Part shown: positions 1 through 10,544 of the stretch, in pieces | Numbering within the stretch: position 1 is the stretch's first letter | How the letters are laid out: each line of letters starts with the position of its first letter | DNA from: Melanopsichium pennsylvanicum | Lineage: Eukaryota > Basidiomycota > Ustilaginomycetes > Ustilaginales | DNA length: 64,000 bases | NCBI GenBank assembly: GCA_900208305.1 | Contig: OAPG01000001.1 | Span: 62,001 to 126,000 of the forward strand | Direction of reading: 5' to 3' | Position numbers and translations under genes: made by a program | Notes under the pieces: model-generated | The model's input: the letters and a program-made list of their open reading frames with translations, nothing else | What the model was told of the DNA's origin: nothing | The model's database searches: none

Positions 1-432
1 CATGGAAGGGGGATGGATGTAAGCAGAGCAAGTGCAGCGATGCACAATGCCGTGTATCAGAGTAATGGAGGTGCAACTTCGCCGGTAATGGTGGTGGATG
101 ATCCTAGGAGGGAGAATGTTTCAAATATCCATGCGTATGTGGCAAATTCTCCGAAAAATGCTGTGACTTTAGAAAACACTCGGATTTACGCTACTCAACC
201 AATCATCCCCGCACCACTTCAACCTTATAGTGTTGATGGAGGTCTCCTTGGTGCTCCATTCTCGCAACCTGCTCATCACCAGCAGCAACAAAAGCAGCAA
301 GGGTTGTACCAAACACAATCACCACCACCACAACAACAAGTATTCCAACCTCAACCTCCCCAACAACCTTCACAAACCTGGATGGAAGCTCACCAACCTA
401 GACCCTCTGCTTCCAGAATCTGGTTGGATTGA
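1..432 (+). CDS. C-terminal part of a Gln/Pro-rich protein (5' truncated)
   Basis: The reading frame is open from the first base of the window and ends at the TGA at 430-432, so this is the 3' end of a gene that starts outside. About 143 residues are visible. The first half is Asn/Ser/Val-rich. The second half is a low-complexity tract of Gln, Pro and His (runs of HHQQQQ and PPPQQQ). The protein ends in SRIWLD. Such Gln/Pro tracts are common in fungal transcription factors and RNA-binding proteins, but no folded domain is visible here, so I assign no function. The ATG at position 13 is in frame but need not be the true start. An AATAAA at 751-756 could serve as its polyadenylation signal. Confidence 0.55.
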   Translation, partial: HGRGMDVSRASAAMHNAVYQSNGGATSPVMVVDDPRRENVSNIHAYVANSPKNAVTLENTRIYATQPIIPAPLQPYSVDGGLLGAPFSQPAHHQQQQKQQGLYQTQSPPPQQQVFQPQPPQQPSQTWMEAHQPRPSASRIWLD

Positions 433-1162
433 TTTTGGAAGAAAGATGGTTCGCTTTTGTTCTCCTGATCAGTACATTCGATGTATATACCCCTCTCCCC
501 TCCTCCTCCTCCTCCTCCTCTTTCTCCTACGCGGTTCTTACTGTAATGTTGGTCTTTGAGCTGTGGATAATGTCAGTTTGGATAAATTGTATTTTTCGTT
601 CTTTTTTTTTTGCTTCTTGTTGGACCGTTTCATGTCAGCCATGGATGGATGTTTTTTTTTTTTTTGGGAATCCCTTTTGCCAATTTTTGTACATTTTTTT
701 TCTTCTTCTTCATACGTCTATTCTTCTGCTCACCATGTCTCTCAACAAGAAATAAAAAACGGTTGTCATAACAATTTCATACTCATCCAATCAAACAAAC
801 ACATGCTTTCAATCCTTCACAACAAGAGCATATCTCAAATCAAGCTCACCAAGCACATACGCACAAGGTAAAGAAGAGAAAAAGAAAACCCCCAACCTCC
901 AGACAAATGGAATGGAGTGGAGGCGACAACGTGAATATATGATTTCTACTTAAGGAAGGCGACTGCTAGAATGGAAAACGATACAAGTACAAAACGGTAT
1001 GCAAACGACAACGACAATGACAACAATGGAATGGGAGTGGTGGTGATGGTAGTGGTACACAAAGAAGCGATCTAACGATCAAGCGCGAGGGGTATCTAAA
1101 CAAGAAGAGAAAAAAAAAACCCCCACTTGTGGCGGGGTTAATGTTATAGTGATTATTCTTGA
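433..1162. other. Intergenic, convergent 3' flanks with simple repeats
   Basis: No gene seen. It holds a (TCC)n tract at about 494-520, two T-rich runs (about 602-611 and 652-664) and an AATAAA at 751-756. It lies between two convergent genes, so it probably carries both 3' untranslated regions. Confidence 0.6.
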
Positions 1163-2209
1163 TCAATTGAGCTCGTGATAAAAAACGATCTTGTTGGCAT
1201 CCGGATCAAGGACGTGCAACTCCCTTGTACCCCAAGGCTTGTTCTGAGGCTTTCCCAGAACTTTTGCCTTTCCAAGGAACACTTCAGGGAAGTACTCGGA
1301 CCCGGTTGGCTTCAACTGGTGTTGTTTGGCCACAATCTCCTTGAACAGTTCATCCACATCGCTAACCACAACCAATAACTGAGGTGGGCCAGAGCCATCG
1401 CCCTTCAACTCGCCCCACTCTGCTGGAAGGTAGCGGAGAATGATCCTTACGCCCATCTCTTCGGCTGCGCTAGGAATCGCGCTGTACTGTTGTGAAGAGG
1501 ACCTCGGAGGACGAGCAGCTGGGCCACGTCGGAGCACGGCCTGATGAGTTTGAGGCTTTCCTACGGATGAAAAACCCATGACCTTTTGGTAGAAGGAGAC
1601 AGAATTGAGGAGATTGGAGACAAATATGCAAGGGAAAGCGTTGTGGAAGACCGTTTTGCCAGCTCTTGTCGACAAGCTAGCACGGTGAGCACGATCAACA
1701 TCGACATCGTCATCTTCCCAACTGAGCGCGTTAGGGCCGCGCTGGTAGTTGAATGGGTTGACGCTAAGCAAGGCGGCCGCATCCACATCAGATAAACCCA
1801 TATTTGTGGATTTGGGCAGGTAGGCCGTGTCGCTGGCAAACTTCTTCCTGCTCTCCTCAATGTGCTCTGTAAAGCGCGACTTGTCGTGAGGGGAGAGAAC
1901 GAGTTTGGGACGGTTGGAAGGGGCGAGCGAGAGGAACAGGTCTGGTTTCTTGATGGGATGAGCGCCAGCGTTGACAGAGGCTGCTGCGGACGCCGAGGAT
2001 GGATCGAGAATGTGAATAGGTCGGCGAAGGCCAGCCACATCAGGAGGCGTGGCAGGCATCGAGATGTTGTCCATGGCGTCGGCGCTGATGGCGGATGCAC
2101 CCATGGAAGGGGAGGAGCCGGCGCTGGTGGGTGTGGTGGATGAGCATGATGCGCCGCGGTTCATGGGTGTTGGCAGCGGTACCATATTGTTGGAAGCGAC
2201 GTGGGCCAT
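1163..2209 (-). CDS. VOC-superfamily (glyoxalase/bleomycin-resistance fold) protein
   Basis: 348 residues from the ATG at 2209 (MAHVASNN). The frame stays open upstream to 2317, but that stretch is Leu/Ser/His-rich and lies in a GA-repeat leader, so the downstream start is preferred. Residues 1 to about 190 are low-complexity and Ser/Pro/Ala-rich. The last 150 residues look like a vicinal-oxygen-chelate domain: CIFVSNLLNSVSFYQKVMGF is the opening beta strand and helix, and WGTRELHVLDPDANKIVFYH is the closing strand with the Glu/Asp and His usually found near the metal site. Family members include glyoxalase I, dioxygenases and antibiotic-binding proteins. The substrate cannot be told from sequence. 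The long disordered N-terminus is unusual for stand-alone VOC enzymes. Confidence 0.72.
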   Translation of the reverse strand: MAHVASNNMVPLPTPMNRGASCSSTTPTSAGSSPSMGASAISADAMDNISMPATPPDVAGLRRPIHILDPSSASAAASVNAGAHPIKKPDLFLSLAPSNRPKLVLSPHDKSRFTEHIEESRKKFASDTAYLPKSTNMGLSDVDAAALLSVNPFNYQRGPNALSWEDDDVDVDRAHRASLSTRAGKTVFHNAFPCIFVSNLLNSVSFYQKVMGFSSVGKPQTHQAVLRRGPAARPPRSSSQQYSAIPSAAEEMGVRIILRYLPAEWGELKGDGSGPPQLLVVVSDVDELFKEIVAKQHQLKPTGSEYFPEVFLGKAKVLGKPQNKPWGTRELHVLDPDANKIVFYHELN

Positions 2210-4649
2210 AGTCGTGTACAAGGCGAAGTGAACGTGCAGTGTTGTTGAGCTCAGCGGCAATGCAATGAGAATGTGAGAAGAGAGAGAGAAAGAGAGAGAG
2301 AGATGATTTCTGAGCAAGACTAAATGGAGAACTCTAATGATTGGTGGTGGTGGTGATAGTGGTGCAGGAAGATGCTATGACAAACGTGAGAATGGATGGT
2401 AGATGAGTATAAAGACCACAGTAGATTATTTGTCAGAGTGTGTGACCGTATCTAAATATTGCTCAAGCCAGATGGTCGATGATTGGCTTTATCACAAAGC
2501 AATGCGCAATGAGGTACTGATAGTGTATATGTGTTGTCAAGCGCTCTCGAAAGCGTGATGGAAAGGCGCTATCTGCAATCGATGGACTGCCGACAGTATC
2601 CAAAAGACGCCCGGACCGGGAATTCCTTGTGACTTGCCATCCAATTCAATACAGTGCAGTCTGCACTTAGGGTGCTTGTGTATGTGCAGAAATCACACAC
2701 GTTTGGCGAGCACTTTAGCTCGCCGCTCAGGGCCAGTTGCGGGGAGAAAACAAAAAAGCTCAGCTCTGCTCAAGTGCATCAACATGCCGCGGTGGCGAGC
2801 TGCCGCTGATAAGGATCAGTAGAGTGTGTTGCCACAAAAAAAGAAAGAAACCCTTTTTTCTTCTTCTTCTTGTTTGAGCGAGTCACAAAAAAAAGAGTAA
2901 GAGACGGCAGATGCCTGCCGAGAAGGCCAAATTTGTCATCTGTGTTATCAGTGTGCGTAATACTGTGTTTATGCGAGACGACCGCAATGCATTCCACAAT
3001 AAGATCAACTTAGCCGGAACGTGGTCTGGTCCATGCAAAATTACTTTGGAAAAAGGGCTCATAGATTAGTCTAGCGCTGAGGACGGCGTTGGTGTCGGTC
3101 AATAAGTCGGGGCTCAGCCCTTTGTTTTTTGTACTTCGGTCGCGCAATCCCTTCCCGTCTGAAAATGTACAGCACAGTAGTTAGACCCTGCTTTTTTGTT
3201 TTGGATCTCCTCTTGGTTTTCACTTCGGAAGCGCCGAAACTATTATTCACGTTGAATGATTTGATTTTCATTTAAAGTCCTGAATGGACCGCTCCTGTTC
3301 GGCCGCCGAGTTGTTCCTGTTGTCTGAGCGCGCGTGGACTGTTGGTGGGTGTGCCACATCTAAATCCACTTGGCCCACCCACCCTGTCAATTACGCTGCA
3401 GTGTGCTTAGCGTGATGCAGACAGACAGGGTCCTTCCATCAGGCTTCACTCGTCTTTTGAAATCAAAGTCTTACTAAAATTGAGCCGGTCCACCTCATCA
3501 AGCTAAAATTACATCCCAAAAATGATGCCTCGCCAGCGCCAGAAACAACAAAACGTAGCAATATGGTCGGCAGACTAACGGTCGAGTCTAATACAGTGCG
3601 GGTTAGTTAGACTAGAACGGTGATCTCACTTCAATACACACAATGCTCGGGCTTGGTGCCTAAGCGAGGTTCGTAGCGTCACCGTTTGGCCCATCTTTCT
3701 TAGCTCGGCAATCTCAACAATTCTCCAATCTTGTTAGACCTTGATACACACTGCCCTGTAAATTTTCAACTTGTCAGTCTCTCATCGAGCCGCAAGAACT
3801 GACTTGGATCGAGATCGGGCAAGCTCTGACACTTTGCCATCCAACTTCGCTTGCGGTTACTATCCAAACACTATGGCGTGCTGATGCTCACAAATGATGG
3901 ACATCTGTCAAGCTACGCCTTCCCCGCTTCTTCCCTACTCCTAGTCCTCTTCGACGTCAATCAAGCCTGCGACAAGCGAGCACGCAACATTTCTGGTCAA
4001 TCATATACATTCTCTGCTATCTGCTCGGCTGCCACCTTTCCGCCTCAATATTTTACTCTCTGCGTAATCTTCCTCTCACCTCTTACTTCAATCAAGTTCC
4101 ACTACGCCTTGACGCACAGCTAGCTCATCATTCAATCTGTGCCCCGCAACGCCGTCTTGGAGCATATCGTGGCAATCAACTGGTCTTTTGCTGACAAACA
4201 GCGATTGCCTTGCCGTGTAGTCACCCAAACTGAGGTCGCACAATTCACCATGTCCTCTCCCGTTCCGCCGCTCAAACCGTTACGCACGCATGAACCAGCC
4301 AGACCCATACATGCTATCTTCGCCTTCCTTTTCAGTGAATAGGCTAGATGTCACACCGGAACGCGCCCGCCCACGAGACCAACTTCGGCATCGCATGTCA
4401 AGTCTCTGCCCTGACTAATTTGACACTTTTTGGTCGGAATAGCGATCGCGCCATCTTGTCTCTAATGACCACATGGTGTTCGTATCGCTTCGCCGCATGA
4501 GATGTTCTTCGGACGGCGGCTGAGACGTCGGACAGAGTTGTTATGAGCGACGATATTGTTTCTGTCAATGAATACCTTCCTCTCTTTCGTTTTTCTCTCT
4601 CCTTCTCCACCAGCACTCGTTACGTCCACCTCTTGTCTACGCTGCAGCC
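2210..4649. other. Long intergenic region (promoter side of both neighbours)
   Basis: About 2.4 kb between divergent genes with no convincing gene. A GA repeat at about 2275-2303 lies in the leader of the VOC gene, and a purine/pyrimidine switch with A and T runs sits at about 2837-2895. The last 300 bases before 4650 are pyrimidine-rich (cttcctctctttcg type), as is typical of fungal promoters close to the start codon. Short open frames here have no recognisable protein features. Confidence 0.5.
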
Positions 4650-6179
4650 ATGAGTGACGTCGCCCCCATCTTCACTCCGCCTAATGGAAAAGAGTCGCTC
4701 TCGGACGCACATGAAGCCCAGACCGACCTCGTCAGCGTCAACACCGCATCCCATGGCATCGTCCAGTACACCCGCTCTGAAGAACGCAAACTCGTTCGCA
4801 AGATCGATTTTGTCGTCGTACCCATCCTACTAGTTCTATATCTCCTGAGCTTCCTCGATAGGAGCAACATCGGCAATGCAAAGCTGGACGGATTAGTCAA
4901 AGACATCAAGTTGAACGACTACTCTACGGCCCTCACTCTCTTCTTTGTTGGCTATGTGATCGGAGAGGTACCAGCAAACATCGTGCTGAAGAAAACTTCG
5001 CCTCCAGTATGGCTTCCGACGTTGACGCTTATCTGGGGAATCATCTCGGTCGTTCAAGGCTTAGTTCACAACCAAGCTGGACTCTTTGCAGTGCGCTTTT
5101 TCCTTGGGCTTAGCGAAAGTGGTCTGTTTCCCGGCAGCGTCTTTGTCTTTAGCATGTTCTATCCGCGAAGGGAGCGTCATTACCGCGTAGCCCTCTTGCT
5201 TTCCGGTGCTGCTTTCTCGGGAGCCTTCGGAGGTATCCTCGCCTACGCCATTGGCTTCATGAGAGGTGTCGGCGGCAAGAATGGTTGGTCTTGGATCTTG
5301 ATCCTCGAGGGGTTGCTCACCATTGTTGTAGCTATCTCTGCCTACTGGCTCGTCCCTCATTACCCTTTGAAATCACGCTCGTTCACCGAGAGGGAGAAAT
5401 CCGTCATCGTTGCTCGCATGCAAGCCGACCGCGACTCTCTTGACGAGGAGTCCTTCTCGTGGGATGGCGTCAAGCAAGCTTTCACCGATCCTTACGTCTA
5501 CCTCTACGGCCTCCTCTTCCACGGATTTGCATTTGCACTCTACACCATTTCGCTCTTCATGCCAACAATCATCGCTGATCTCGGCTACACTGCAGCAAAA
5601 GCTCAACTTCTCACCGTCCCACCCTACTTTCTCGCCTTTGTCTTCACCATGACCATTGCTCACATTTCCTTTGTCGTCAACAGGCGCCTCATCTTCATCA
5701 TCGGTTCCGCACTCTTGGCCATTCTTGGGTACATTGTCCAAATTACCAGCCCGACCGTCGCGGGAAGGTACGTGGCCATCTTCATCACAACCCCTGGTGT
5801 CTACGCTGGAAATGCGCTCCTGTTGAGTTTGCCGAGTGAGAACGTTTCGGGGCAAACCAAGAGGGCGACGGCACTTGCGATGCAGATCGGATTCGGAAAC
5901 ATAGGAAGTATCATCGGCGTGCAATTGTACAGGAGACCGCTGGGAGGGTTGAAGAACGCTTCGTATCACATTAGCCACGGTTTGAGCATTGTCTGGCTGG
6001 CATTCGGTGTTGGAGCCGCAACAGCTTTGTGGATTTTGCTCAGCAGGGAGAACAATCGCAGAGATGCGGTACAGGCAAGCGGGAATTTCAAGGGCGGGAA
6101 TTTCAAGGACAGCCATGATACGGAGGAGGAGCAAAAGCGATTGGGAGACCGCCGTCTGGATTGGCGATATCATATCTAG
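4650..6179 (+). CDS. MFS transporter, anion:cation symporter (ACS/Dal5-Tna1-like) family
   Basis: 509 residues, uninterrupted, from the ATG at 4650. Two bundles of about six hydrophobic segments are separated by a hydrophilic loop near residues 245-275. Family marks of the fungal ACS permeases are visible: LSFLDRSNIGNAK in the first membrane segment (about 67-78), a RFFLGLSESGLFPG helix (about 150-162) and a W-G-I-I-S-V-V-Q-G motif in segment 3. Known fungal ACS members carry allantoate, nicotinate, pantothenate, biotin or other organic anions with protons at the plasma membrane. The substrate here cannot be assigned. No signal peptide is expected. The C-terminal tail is charged (DTEEEQKRLGDRR). 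An antisense open frame of 352 codons on the other strand is a codon-bias shadow. Confidence 0.9.
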   Translation: MSDVAPIFTPPNGKESLSDAHEAQTDLVSVNTASHGIVQYTRSEERKLVRKIDFVVVPILLVLYLLSFLDRSNIGNAKLDGLVKDIKLNDYSTALTLFFVGYVIGEVPANIVLKKTSPPVWLPTLTLIWGIISVVQGLVHNQAGLFAVRFFLGLSESGLFPGSVFVFSMFYPRRERHYRVALLLSGAAFSGAFGGILAYAIGFMRGVGGKNGWSWILILEGLLTIVVAISAYWLVPHYPLKSRSFTEREKSVIVARMQADRDSLDEESFSWDGVKQAFTDPYVYLYGLLFHGFAFALYTISLFMPTIIADLGYTAAKAQLLTVPPYFLAFVFTMTIAHISFVVNRRLIFIIGSALLAILGYIVQITSPTVAGRYVAIFITTPGVYAGNALLLSLPSENVSGQTKRATALAMQIGFGNIGSIIGVQLYRRPLGGLKNASYHISHGLSIVWLAFGVGAATALWILLSRENNRRDAVQASGNFKGGNFKDSHDTEEEQKRLGDRRLDWRYHI

Positions 6180-6568
6180 AGCACAGCACCACCCATTTTT
6201 ACCATTTGGATCATCAGCGATATGAACTTTTGCGATAGATAAGCCGATTTGTGTGTCAAGTGTTTCGATTCTAGAAGCGGTGTGAATGAAGATGAGTGAT
6301 GCACACTGCAACTCGACAAAGTGAGTCAGACGTCCATTTCTGACAAATGCCTTTACAGGCACGCCAATTTTCGAGGCCATCTTTCTGGAAGTGTTGTTCT
6401 TCAAAATCAACCTCCACCGCACTTTGAACAATTGACACTTTTTGTCGCACCACCATTCTTAATTTATCTTCTTGTGTACTGTGTCCCTTGCTTTCCAACG
6501 ACATTACGCAACTTGAAATCTGCGTCACTACGTTCAAACCTTTGCGCTTCTCTCACACAGCGCCGAGC
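6180..6568. other. Intergenic, tandem genes
   Basis: 389 bases between two same-strand genes, presumably the 3' end of the permease transcript and the promoter of PPE1. Nothing else recognised. Confidence 0.5.
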
Positions 6569-8035
6569 ATGTCCGACCTTCAGCGCTCCTTCCTCAAAGG
6601 CAAGCTAAGCAAGCTTCCGCCCGTACCACCCTTCTCAGAAGCCGACGACGAGGAATTGGCAGAACTCGAATCCCGCGATTCTTTCGCCATTTCATCAAGC
6701 AGCCCTTCTTCCAGCTCTTCGACTTCGATACCTCGCCTAATGAAACGTCGACCACATGCGGACGACTACTCGCCTCGTTCAGCAGAAGGGTACTTCGAAC
6801 AAGCATTAGTGGTCGATGTCCCCCTCAGTATTGGTTCAGCTTCTTTCCGCGTGTACTACACTCCTCCAAGACCCAAGCAAGCAGCCTCACACGTAGCGGA
6901 GTTAGTATCGCCAAAGCCAGAAGCAGCGGCAACATCGCTTCAGGATCTGCACCTGGAAGTAGGCTCAGGGACTTTGCCGACGCTGAGACATGGTGTGGGT
7001 CTGTCCAGCGAAGAAGGAGATGATGATGACGAAGCTGCACCCTCAAACACCTCTTCACAGACCGCAACTCGCAATCCAGGGAGCTTGTTGGTTATGCACC
7101 ACGGAGCGGGATTCTCCGCGCTCTCGTATGCGCTTGCAGCCGCCCAAATTACAAAGATGACCAACTCTGAACTTGGTGTGCTGGCATACGACTGTCGCGG
7201 ACACGGTCGAACCAAGCTTGACTCTGTCCCAACCGATCCGATCGATATGTCGATCGATACACTTTCTTCCGACCTTGTTTGTTTGCTGTCGACTATGTTT
7301 CCGGAACGAGAGAGCATGCCGTCGCTCGTGCTTGTCGGGCATTCGATGGGTGGATCTGTAGTTGTCTCTGCCGCCCACGCATTTTCGGTAGAAGGTTTCA
7401 ACAGGATTTGTGGAGTAGCAGTGCTCGATGTGGTGGAGGGAACAGCGATGGATGCACTCAGCGTGATGCGAAGCGTAGTGCTGAGCCATCCTTTGAGCTT
7501 TGCTTCAGTGGAGGATGCGATTAAGTGGCATGTTGATAGTAAGACCATCTCCAACTTGGATAGCGCACGAATCAGTGTTCCTCCCCTTCTTGAACCGAAT
7601 CCTGCCTTCTCCTATTCTGCATTTTCGCACTCTAATATGGATGACCAAGAGCCACAAGAGGTACTCGATGACTCACCCGTCGATGCAAATCAAAGTGAAG
7701 CGAGATCGAAATCGGCACAGAATGCATACATCTGGAAGGCGAACCTACTAGCGACAGAGTCATACTGGAGAAGCTGGTTCGAAGGTCTCTCTTCGCGCTT
7801 TCTTGGTGTGAAAACAGCAAGATTATTGTTGCTGGCGGGAACAGACAGATTGGATAGGGAGTTGATGATTGGACAAATGCAGGGTAAATATCAGTTAGAG
7901 GTGATTGCGGATGTTGGTCACTCGTTGCACGAGGACGCACCTGATAGAACCGCAAAGATTCTGATCGATTTCTGGCGTAGAAATGAGAGGATCATCAATC
8001 TTCCTGTTAAAGTCAAGAAAGTGGGCGACGCTTAA
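6569..8035 (+). CDS. PPE1: Protein phosphatase methylesterase 1
   Basis: 488 residues from the first in-frame ATG (6569). The open frame reaches back to 6488 only through a TTG. PPE1/PME-1 removes the methyl ester from the C-terminal Leu of the PP2A catalytic subunit. Visible: the N-terminal MSDLQRSFLKGKLSKLPPVPPF seen in this family, an alpha/beta-hydrolase core with the oxyanion-hole MHHGAGFSALSY, the segment VLAYDCRGHGRT, the nucleophile elbow LVGHSMGGSV with Ser259, and a C-terminal catalytic His in DVGHSLHEDAP. The protein is longer than human PME-1 (386 aa). The extra length comes from two low-complexity insertions, one before the core (about residues 110-165) and one before the last third (about 340-375, Asp/Ser-rich). 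No intron is needed. Cytosolic or nuclear location is expected from the family. Confidence 0.9.
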   Translation: MSDLQRSFLKGKLSKLPPVPPFSEADDEELAELESRDSFAISSSSPSSSSSTSIPRLMKRRPHADDYSPRSAEGYFEQALVVDVPLSIGSASFRVYYTPPRPKQAASHVAELVSPKPEAAATSLQDLHLEVGSGTLPTLRHGVGLSSEEGDDDDEAAPSNTSSQTATRNPGSLLVMHHGAGFSALSYALAAAQITKMTNSELGVLAYDCRGHGRTKLDSVPTDPIDMSIDTLSSDLVCLLSTMFPERESMPSLVLVGHSMGGSVVVSAAHAFSVEGFNRICGVAVLDVVEGTAMDALSVMRSVVLSHPLSFASVEDAIKWHVDSKTISNLDSARISVPPLLEPNPAFSYSAFSHSNMDDQEPQEVLDDSPVDANQSEARSKSAQNAYIWKANLLATESYWRSWFEGLSSRFLGVKTARLLLLAGTDRLDRELMIGQMQGKYQLEVIADVGHSLHEDAPDRTAKILIDFWRRNERIINLPVKVKKVGDA

Positions 8036-8277
8036 TCTGTCGAGCTCGTGGGAGCAATCGACTTGAGTGTCAGCATCGTTCAAATCCTTCAAGAGCCATG
8101 AATGTGCACGTTTTGCCATCATTGAAATGAACACGCGCGAAAACTTAAATGAGGAAAAACAAAAAAAAAATTAAAAAAAATTAAAAAATTAAACAAGTGA
8201 GCAATGATGTGGGTATCTGAAACAAATTAGATATTGACGTTCGAGCGTCGTAAAAGTTGGATGAGCGACGAACGACG

Positions 8278-9525
8278 TCAAAGCTTGTGACTCTTGAGAG
8301 TGGCTGAACGTGAAGTCGAGTCTCTAGCAGCCATTCTTGGGGTCGTGTTGAAACTCGACCTCGTTTCCGTGCCATCCGACAAGATGCCTAGTGTATCCGC
8401 TCGTGAATCTGCTATCCTATACACCTGTTGGCCGTCTTGATCCTCGTCCCCTTCTTCCTCATCATCTTCATCCGCCTCATCGAGGCGCTGTCTTGGATCA
8501 TCGTAGCCGATCGCAACGTTTGCAAACGAATCTCTAATCCTTCTGATTGCCAAAAGGTATGCCTCATCTTTCAACTTTTCGTTGTTGGAGCCATGCTGAG
8601 TCATCTTATCCCAGTTGTGGCCCTGACCTTGCGCTTCCCAGTGAAGTACAGATCCTTTGAAGTTTGCGCTTGAATCGAGCTTGTCTGCGAGTTTACGGCC
8701 TTCCCGAGCCAGCGAGTCTAGTTCTGCAGTGATGATGGTGACGGATGGCGGGAACGAGGCAGGATCGGCATAGAGTGGCGAGATTAGAGGCTGTTTGCGA
8801 TCCTTTACTTTATCGATGGGCACGTAGCATTGGTAGAGAATCTTTCGAAGCCATGGTGGTAACGTGCCTCCCGCCGCGTCTTTGAGAGGTTTCAATTGCG
8901 GCTTTGCATACGGATCTTCGTCAAGATTGGTGGAAGGGTAGAAGGCGACAACAGAACTCACTCCGCCGTGAAATTCCGACTTAGTTGCTCCAATGAGAGC
9001 GAGATTTCCACCCGAACTGAAACCGACGAGAGCAATGCGATTTGAATCCCACAGCCATTCCTTCTCACCTGTCGCTCCCCCAGCGCCGTGTCGTCTGCGC
9101 TGCTTGCCGTTCTCCCGAGCAAAGTGTTTGGCAAACTGAATCGCAGAATCAACGTCTTCCACCGCCGCTGGCCAAGGATGCTCAGGCGCATGAGAATAGT
9201 CAACGTCGATCACGATCGCAGGCAATGTGCGCGCGGCGTACGCGCAGAACCTGGCATCGTCGCCGTGTGTGTGAAAGCAGAAACCAGAGCCGTGCAAACT
9301 GATCACGATCGGAAGAGCTACATCGTCAGGTTGACCTGAAGGCCAGTATATGTCAGCTTTGAGACGGCGTCGTTGTTCCTTGCGTATGATTTTGCCCGGC
9401 ACAAAAGGCGATGGGATATAGGTTGTGACGTTTGGCTGCGGTGCGGGCGATTGCTTTGGGGTGATGAGGCTGGTAGCGAGAGGCAAGATTGCTCTAAGCG
9501 CTTTGATTATGAGCATGTCCATCAT
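8278..9525 (-). CDS. Alpha/beta hydrolase, hormone-sensitive-lipase (abhydrolase_3) type
   Basis: 415 residues from the ATG at 9525. The open frame continues to 9726 but without protein-like sequence. A hydrophobic N-terminus (residues 5-21) could be a membrane anchor. HSL-family marks: oxyanion motif HGSGF (78-82, where HGGGF is usual), DVDYSHAPEHPWPAAVEDV (108-126), nucleophile elbow GFSSGG with Ser170, an acid in ITAELDSLAREG and a His in GQGHNWD. The C-terminus is an Asp/Glu-rich low-complexity stretch followed by a Ser/Thr-rich tail. Likely an esterase or lipase acting on small acyl esters; the natural substrate is unknown. It is convergent with PPE1, 242 bases apart. The intervening A-rich stretch (8159-8190) probably lies in the 3' flanks. 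Confidence 0.82.
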   Translation of the reverse strand: MMDMLIIKALRAILPLATSLITPKQSPAPQPNVTTYIPSPFVPGKIIRKEQRRRLKADIYWPSGQPDDVALPIVISLHGSGFCFHTHGDDARFCAYAARTLPAIVIDVDYSHAPEHPWPAAVEDVDSAIQFAKHFARENGKQRRRHGAGGATGEKEWLWDSNRIALVGFSSGGNLALIGATKSEFHGGVSSVVAFYPSTNLDEDPYAKPQLKPLKDAAGGTLPPWLRKILYQCYVPIDKVKDRKQPLISPLYADPASFPPSVTIITAELDSLAREGRKLADKLDSSANFKGSVLHWEAQGQGHNWDKMTQHGSNNEKLKDEAYLLAIRRIRDSFANVAIGYDDPRQRLDEADEDDEEEGDEDQDGQQVYRIADSRADTLGILSDGTETRSSFNTTPRMAARDSTSRSATLKSHKL

Positions 9526-10544
9526 GATGCACCTTCCTCGTCCATGTGATTGAGATTGGTGTGACTGCGATGAAACATGTGCTGAAGAAAGTAAAGATTG
9601 AAGATGTGAGAGCAGGACAGTCGTGCTGACATGGACATTAAAACCGGATCTGCGAGATTGATTCCGTAAACTATGAGACCTGATGCAAAACTGAAACGAA
9701 GAGAGAATCTGGCAACAAAACGGCACAAAGTAGGGAGCTCATTCATTCGGCTTCAAGAGTCTAGACTCTCTCTTCAAGGTCATGCTTCAAACTTACGGAC
9801 AAGATGTTTGTGGAGCAACCGAGTTTCTACACAGGGTCGTGGCGCTTGCGGTAGGTCGGTTCCCATGTCAAAACAATCACTTTTGTTCTACCTTCTGGTT
9901 GTTGGAGGGCAACAATTGATTGCATCATTGTGTGTACACATCGGCATTCCTCCAGCACGGTCTAGGTCCTTTAGCCGAAAATGGTGTGAATCCAACTCTA
10001 TACTTTACGCACAGCTGACGACCAGCATATCTTGACCTGTGTGTGAGAAAGAATTCCGGAATTTATTCACCGCTGTTTCCGGACGCTGATAATGAAATTA
10101 GGAATCTTTTTTATGGGCCGAAAATTAAAGCGTGAATAAGTCGTCTCGTGCGAAAACTAACGAACTCGCGTGGCCGGCACGTTTTGACGGCTTCGGCATT
10201 TGCCTGATCATACCAAACCTCGGAGGCGACTCCCACTCCTGCTCGAGATCAGGAACACATGGTCGTGATGAGCACCTATTCAACAATCTATTTCGCTCAC
10301 AGACACGCAATCGTACGGATACAATAAGTGACCAAGTCGTAAGAAGCTTAAAATTGTGCACGAAACCCTAATCAGTGACAAACGAAACGAAGCTAAAGTT
10401 TTGAACCGCGTGAAATGGAGCGGAAGGATATATATTATATGGATCACAGGCATCCATATATGTACTTTTTAAGCGAGGGCAGGCCGAAAAGCCTTACAGA
10501 TCGTTTTAAGACCAAGCAAAGCGGCTTTCGAATTGGAATTCGCT
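9526..10544. other. Intergenic, about 1 kb
   Basis: Promoter side of the hydrolase gene and 3' side of the phosphate transporter gene. An AT-rich patch (tatattatat) is at about 10430-10440. A 56-codon frame at 9865-10035 (+) starts with a hydrophobic stretch but is too weak to call. Confidence 0.45.

Noticed and set aside
5373..6431. 352-codon open frame antisense to the ACS permease gene
   Set aside because: It lies opposite a clear transporter gene, is charged and without domain features, and reflects codon bias on the sense strand.
6488..6568. N-terminal extension of PPE1
   Set aside because: The open frame upstream of 6569 has only a TTG start and no family similarity; the MSDLQ start matches the family.
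9865..10035. 56-codon frame starting with a hydrophobic stretch
   Set aside because: Too short, no conserved pattern and a basic random-like tail; a chance frame is more likely.
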